Shown here in pieces: positions 60,322 through 64,000 of a stretch of 64,000 nucleotides of DNA. Position 1 is the stretch's first letter. Every line of letters begins with the position of its first letter. The notes under the pieces are model-generated. The model did no database searches. It was not told the origin of the DNA and was given only the letters and a program-made list of their open reading frames with translations. A program made the position numbers and the translations under genes. The DNA comes from Beijerinckia sp. 28-YEA-48 (lineage in GTDB: Bacteria > Pseudomonadota > Alphaproteobacteria > Rhizobiales > Beijerinckiaceae): assembly GCF_900104955.1 (NCBI RefSeq), contig NZ_FNSI01000001.1, positions 778,001 through 842,000 on the forward strand. Reading direction: 5' to 3'.

Positions 60322-63273
60322 TTATTTTTTCGCGGCGGCTTTCTTCGCGGCCGCTTTTTTGGCAGGCGCCTTCTTTACTGCTGCTTTCTTGGCCGGTGCT
60401 TTTTTGGCGGCAGCCTTGGCTACCGGCTTGGCTGCCGGCTCGTCGTCATCAAAAGGCGCTTCGTCGGAGTCCTCGACAGCCACCTTCTTCTTCGCCGTTG
60501 TTTTGGCCGGAGCCTTCTTGCCGGCCTTGGCGCCGCCCTTCTTGGCTGCTGCCTTCTTCGGCGCCGCTGGTCCCCCCTTTTCGTCGATCAGTTCGATCGC
60601 TTCCTCAAGGGTGATGGCGTCGAGGGACGACGACTTCGGAATGGTGGCATTGACCTTGCCGACGCTGACATAGGCGCCATAGCGGCCTTCGCGCGCGACG
60701 ATCTTGCCGCCTTGCGGATGGTCGCCGAGCACACGGCCGTCTCCGTCGCCGCCAGTGCCCGATTGTTTCGCGGCAATGCAGGCGATCGCTTCTTCAAGCG
60801 TGGTCTTTTCCGGGTCCGATCCCTTCGGCAAAGTGGCGTTGATCTTGCCCCAGCTGACATAGGGGCCATAACGGCCGGCCTTGACGCTGATGGCGCCGCC
60901 TTGCGGATGATCGCCGAGGGCGCGTGCCGGCGTGGCATTGCCGAAGCGGCCGCGTCCGCCGCCTTGTTCCTTGGTGACGATGAGATCGATGGCGCGATTG
61001 GCGCCGACTTCCAGCACGTCGTCGTCGCGGGTCAGACTCGCGTACATCTTGCCGTGCTGCACATAAGGACCAAAGCGACCGATGCCGGCGACGATCGGCT
61101 CGCCGCTGGTCGGATGTTTGGCGACTTCGCGTGGCAGCGACAAAAGGCCGAGCGCCTTTTCCAGTGTGACTTCGTCTTTCGGCAGACCACGGGGCAGGGA
61201 GGAGCGTTTTGGCTTCTCGCCTTCGCCCTGCTGCACATAGGGGCCGAAACGGCCTTCGCGCAGGGTGATCTCATCGCCGGTCACGGGATCGATGCCGAGA
61301 ACACGGACGCCGGGGCGGCCCGCATCCTCGCCCTCAGCCTGATCGCCATTGGGGGGCGTCAGGGTGCGGGTGTAGCGGCATTCCGGATAGTTCGAACAGC
61401 CGATGAAGGCGCCGAACTTGCCGAGCTTCAGCGACAGCTGGCCATTGCCACAGGACGGGCAGCCGCGCGGGTTGCCACCGTCGGCCTTGGCCGGGAAGAT
61501 GTGGGGGCCCAGCAGATCGTTGAGATTGTCGAGAACCTCCGTCGTGCGCAGGTCCTTGGTGCCAGCGATCGCGGTCGAGAAATCCTTCCAGAAATCACGC
61601 AGAACGTCTTTCCAGTTGATCTCCGCATTCGAGACGCGATCGAGCTTCTCTTCGAGATCGGCTGTGAAGTCATATTCGACATAGCGCTTGAAAAAGCTCT
61701 CGAGGAAGGCGACGACCAGGCGTCCCTTGTCCTCGGGCACCAGCCGCTTCTTATCGATCCGCACATATTCGCGGTCGCGCAGAACGGCGAGCGTCGAGGC
61801 GTAGGTCGAGGGCCGGCCGATGCCGAGCTCTTCCATGCGCTTGACCAGGGTCGCCTCGGAGAAGCGCGGCGGCGGCTCGGTGAAATGCTGGCTCGCTTCG
61901 ATCTTATCCTTCGTCGCCGGATCGCCCGCCGTCATCGGCGGCAAGCGGCTGCCGTCTTCGTCTTCTTCGTCGTCCTTGCCTTCTTGATAAAGGGTGAGGA
62001 AGCCGTCGAAGCGAACGACCTGGCCGGTGGCGCGCAGTTCGATCTTGCGGGTGCCGGCTTCCGCCAACACTTCGACCGTGGTGCGCTCGAGTTCGGCCGA
62101 TTCCATCTGGCTGGCGACGGTGCGGTTCCAGATCAGCTCGTAAAGGCGGAACTGATCTTTCTCGAGCACTTTGGCGAGCTGGCGTGGTAGCCGGGTAACG
62201 TCGGTCGGGCGGATGGCCTCATGGGCTTCCTGCGCATTCTTCTGCTTGGTCGTATATTTGCGCGGGACTTGAGGCACGTATTTCGCGCCATATTCCTTCT
62301 CGATCATCTGCCGGGCGGAGGCGATCGCCTCCGGCGCCACGTCGACGCCGTCGGTTCGCATATATGTAATGAGACCGACGGTCTCGCCGCCGAGATCGAC
62401 GCCTTCATAGAGGCGCTGAGCCAGGCGCATGGTGATGGCCGGTGCAAAGCCAAGTTTGCGCGAGGCTTCCTGCTGCAGGGTCGAGGTGGTGAACGGCGCC
62501 CAGGGATTGCGGCGGGCGGGCTTCGCCTCGACCGACGTGATGGTGAACTTGGCGTTCTCCAGGGCCGTCTTGAAATCCTCGGCTTCCGTGCCGGAACCGA
62601 TGTCGAGACGCTGAATCTTCTTGCCATCGGCGCCGACAAGACGGGCGACGAAGGGCGCGTCGTCTTTCGTCTTCAGATGGGCGGCGATCGACCAGTATTC
62701 GCGGGTAACGAATTTTTCGATTTCGAGTTCGCGGTCGCAGACCAGGCGCAGCGCCACCGATTGCACGCGGCCGGCCGAGCGGGCGCCCGGCAGTTTGCGC
62801 CACAGCACCGGCGACAGGTTGAAGCCGACCAGATAGTCGAGAGCGCGTCGCGCCATATAGGCATCGACCAGCGCCTCATCGACCTGGCGCGGGTGGCGCA
62901 TGGCTTCGAGAATGGCGTTCTTGGTGATGGCGTTGAAAACGACGCGCTCGACCTTCTTGTCCTTGAGCACGCGTTTGTCGCGCAGCACTTCCAGCACATG
63001 CCAGGAGATGGCTTCACCTTCGCGATCCGGATCGGTCGCGAGAATGACTTTATCCGAGTCTTTGACCGCCTTGGCGATGTCGGACAGGCGTTTGGCCGCC
63101 TTGCCGTCGACTTCCCAGCGCATGGCAAAGTCATTCTCGGTATCGACCGAGCCATCCTTGGCGGGCAGATCGCGGACATGACCAAAGGAGGCCAGGACTT
63201 CATAGTCCTTGCCCAGATATTTGTTGATCGTCTTGGCCTTTGCCGGCGATTCGACGATGACGACAGCACTCAT
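60322..63273 (-). CDS. topA: DNA topoisomerase I
   Basis: The 983-aa type IA topoisomerase relaxes negative supercoils. The TOPRIM domain opens with MSAVVIVESPAKAKTINKYL; the catalytic Tyr is in GLITYMRTDGVDV. The C-terminal part has one Cys4 finger (CPSCGNGQLSL...CSNYPECRYTR) and four repeats with the core GRFGPYV or GRYGAYV. The last ~75 residues are Lys/Ala-rich (KKAPAKKAAVKK-like), resembling histone H1 tails. The ATG at 63273 matches the family start; the frame runs 45 codons further upstream without similarity. Confidence 0.95.
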   Translation of the reverse strand: MSAVVIVESPAKAKTINKYLGKDYEVLASFGHVRDLPAKDGSVDTENDFAMRWEVDGKAAKRLSDIAKAVKDSDKVILATDPDREGEAISWHVLEVLRDKRVLKDKKVERVVFNAITKNAILEAMRHPRQVDEALVDAYMARRALDYLVGFNLSPVLWRKLPGARSAGRVQSVALRLVCDRELEIEKFVTREYWSIAAHLKTKDDAPFVARLVGADGKKIQRLDIGSGTEAEDFKTALENAKFTITSVEAKPARRNPWAPFTTSTLQQEASRKLGFAPAITMRLAQRLYEGVDLGGETVGLITYMRTDGVDVAPEAIASARQMIEKEYGAKYVPQVPRKYTTKQKNAQEAHEAIRPTDVTRLPRQLAKVLEKDQFRLYELIWNRTVASQMESAELERTTVEVLAEAGTRKIELRATGQVVRFDGFLTLYQEGKDDEEDEDGSRLPPMTAGDPATKDKIEASQHFTEPPPRFSEATLVKRMEELGIGRPSTYASTLAVLRDREYVRIDKKRLVPEDKGRLVVAFLESFFKRYVEYDFTADLEEKLDRVSNAEINWKDVLRDFWKDFSTAIAGTKDLRTTEVLDNLNDLLGPHIFPAKADGGNPRGCPSCGNGQLSLKLGKFGAFIGCSNYPECRYTRTLTPPNGDQAEGEDAGRPGVRVLGIDPVTGDEITLREGRFGPYVQQGEGEKPKRSSLPRGLPKDEVTLEKALGLLSLPREVAKHPTSGEPIVAGIGRFGPYVQHGKMYASLTRDDDVLEVGANRAIDLIVTKEQGGGRGRFGNATPARALGDHPQGGAISVKAGRYGPYVSWGKINATLPKGSDPEKTTLEEAIACIAAKQSGTGGDGDGRVLGDHPQGGKIVAREGRYGAYVSVGKVNATIPKSSSLDAITLEEAIELIDEKGGPAAPKKAAAKKGGAKAGKKAPAKTTAKKKVAVEDSDEAPFDDDEPAAKPVAKAAAKKAPAKKAAVKKAPAKKAAAKKAAAKK

Positions 63274-63628
63274 TGCGGGGAACGCCTCGCAGGCTAAATC
63301 ATTGAAATATTTTGAGGATACCCATTCGAAGAGGATCGGGCTTAAGACACCCGGAGCCGGTCCGCATGGACATTCGATCGGCCGGGAACATGGTGTAGGG
63401 TCTGCCAAGTGTCAAATTGTGGGCGCTGCGGGCGGGGGCTCAGGCCTGCATCAGGTGACTTTCTCAAGTCATTTAATTGTCTGATTTTGAAGGTGTTTAT
63501 ATCTCTGGCAGGGCACTGGCGGGTGCTTTTGTGGCCACATCACGATTTTGCGCCCGATTGCCGAAGGCGGTGCGCAAGTGCCACCGATATCTTGCGGATT
63601 CCGCATCTTGGCCTATAGACCAGCCGAT
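63274..63628. other. Divergent promoter region between topA and pyrB
   Basis: This 355-bp region separates divergent topA and pyrB. I see no gene, tRNA or hairpin of note. A/T-rich patches around 63290-63310 and 63465-63500 may carry the two promoters. No pyrimidine leader peptide or attenuator is recognised ahead of pyrB. Confidence 0.4.
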
Positions 63629-64000
63629 ATGACCGCTCGCGCCACTCCCGTCTTCCCCCATCGGCACCTGCTCGGCATCGAAGGGCTTTCCCGGCCGGAT
63701 ATCGAGGCTTTGCTCGATCTGGCTGAAGAAGCCGTCAAAGTTTCCCGCCAGGTCGAAAAGAAACGCGCCGTGCTCAGCGGCCGCACATTGATCAACCTGT
63801 TCTTCGAAGCGTCGACGCGCACGCAGGCGTCCTTCGAACTGGCCGGCAAGCGCCTGGGCGCCGACGTCATGAATATGTCGGTGGCCACGTCGTCGGTGAA
63901 CAAGGGCGAGACCCTGATCGACACGGCCGCGACCTTGAACGCGATGCGGCCCGATCTCATCGTCGTGCGCCACCATCATTCCGGCGCGGTGCATCTGCTG
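63629..64000 (+). CDS. pyrB: Aspartate carbamoyltransferase catalytic subunit, N-terminal part
   Basis: The first 124 residues are present and the gene runs off the window. The carbamoyl-phosphate domain is clear: [40 protein letters not shown] (the STRT phosphate-binding motif), [19 protein letters not shown] and HHHSGAV. The enzyme joins carbamoyl phosphate and aspartate in the second step of pyrimidine synthesis. pyrC often follows it in this order, but that is outside the window. Confidence 0.95.
   Translation, partial: MTARATPVFPHRHLLGIEGLSRPDIEALLDLAEEAVKVSRQVEKKRAVLSGRTLINLFFEASTRTQASFELAGKRLGADVMNMSVATSSVNKGETLIDTAATLNAMRPDLIVVRHHHSGAVHLL

Noticed and set aside
60322..60550. Low-complexity sequence at the end of topA as a repeat element
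   Set aside because: It encodes the Lys/Ala-rich tail common in topoisomerase I of this group.

Overview
This 64 kb window is chromosomal DNA from a high-GC alphaproteobacterium, most likely of the order Hyphomicrobiales (Rhizobiales). The call rests on gene content: divK-pleD beside a DUF3572 gene, eipB (DUF1849), usg, DUF1489, DUF6481 and DUF599 genes, a DinB with an N-terminal Cys4 motif, a phasin, clpS-clpA, and topA beside pyrB. I cannot assign a genus. There is no rRNA, no tRNA I could recognise, no transposase, no phage module and no CRISPR array. Nearly all of it reads as ordinary, densely packed vertical genome.

Layout. 1-2.2 kb: tail of a CusF-like metal protein, a GH25 lysozyme-type lipoprotein, a possible small gene and a membrane methyltransferase. 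2.3-12.8 kb: leucine-degradation genes (isovaleryl-CoA dehydrogenase; methylcrotonyl-CoA carboxylase mccB-mccA) with two GSTs, YdcF, DUF599, DUF3253 and GNAT genes between them, then an SDR, an NTR/TIMP-like secreted protein and DUF1489. 13.3-19.8 kb: a self-contained TonB transport locus, exbD-tonB-receptor-exbB-cpdB-like phosphoesterase. 19.9-24.5 kb: a Bcr/CflA exporter divergent from a cobalamin riboswitch that leads nrdAB. 24.6-29 kb: a TadG-like protein, pleD-divK and two small conserved genes. 29-35 kb: an exported CMD-family protein, dinB, a repeat-rich gap, an AraC/MFS divergent pair and eipB. 35-43.7 kb: RidA, GDPD, MFS, Mpo1-like, FemAB-like, usg, HIT, azlCD and an exported lyase of the fumarase/aspartase superfamily. 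43.7-51.3 kb: clpA-clpS, a phasin, a SPOR-tailed D,D-carboxypeptidase, J-domain and VWA-like proteins, rpmG. 51.5-64 kb: a Rieske oxygenase with a CFA-synthase-like methyltransferase, NUDIX-DUF983-rnr, DoxX, tex, topA and the start of pyrB.

How the parts work together. The liu/mcc genes oxidise leucine-derived isovaleryl-CoA. The TonB locus supplies its own energiser (ExbB, ExbD, TonB), outer-membrane receptor and Tat-exported phosphoesterase, so it looks like a dedicated scavenging system, perhaps for a nucleotide or another phosphoester. The riboswitch would turn down the cobalamin-independent ribonucleotide reductase when B12 is present. divK-pleD belongs to cell-cycle and c-di-GMP control.

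The most interesting non-coding features are the riboswitch with a candidate RBS-masking hairpin, a family of short interspersed palindromic repeats with compensatory changes between copies, a perfect palindrome nested inside a larger palindromic element near 31.7 kb, twin TGC-rich boxes upstream of the phasin gene, and a 17-bp tandem triplication at the end of eipB.
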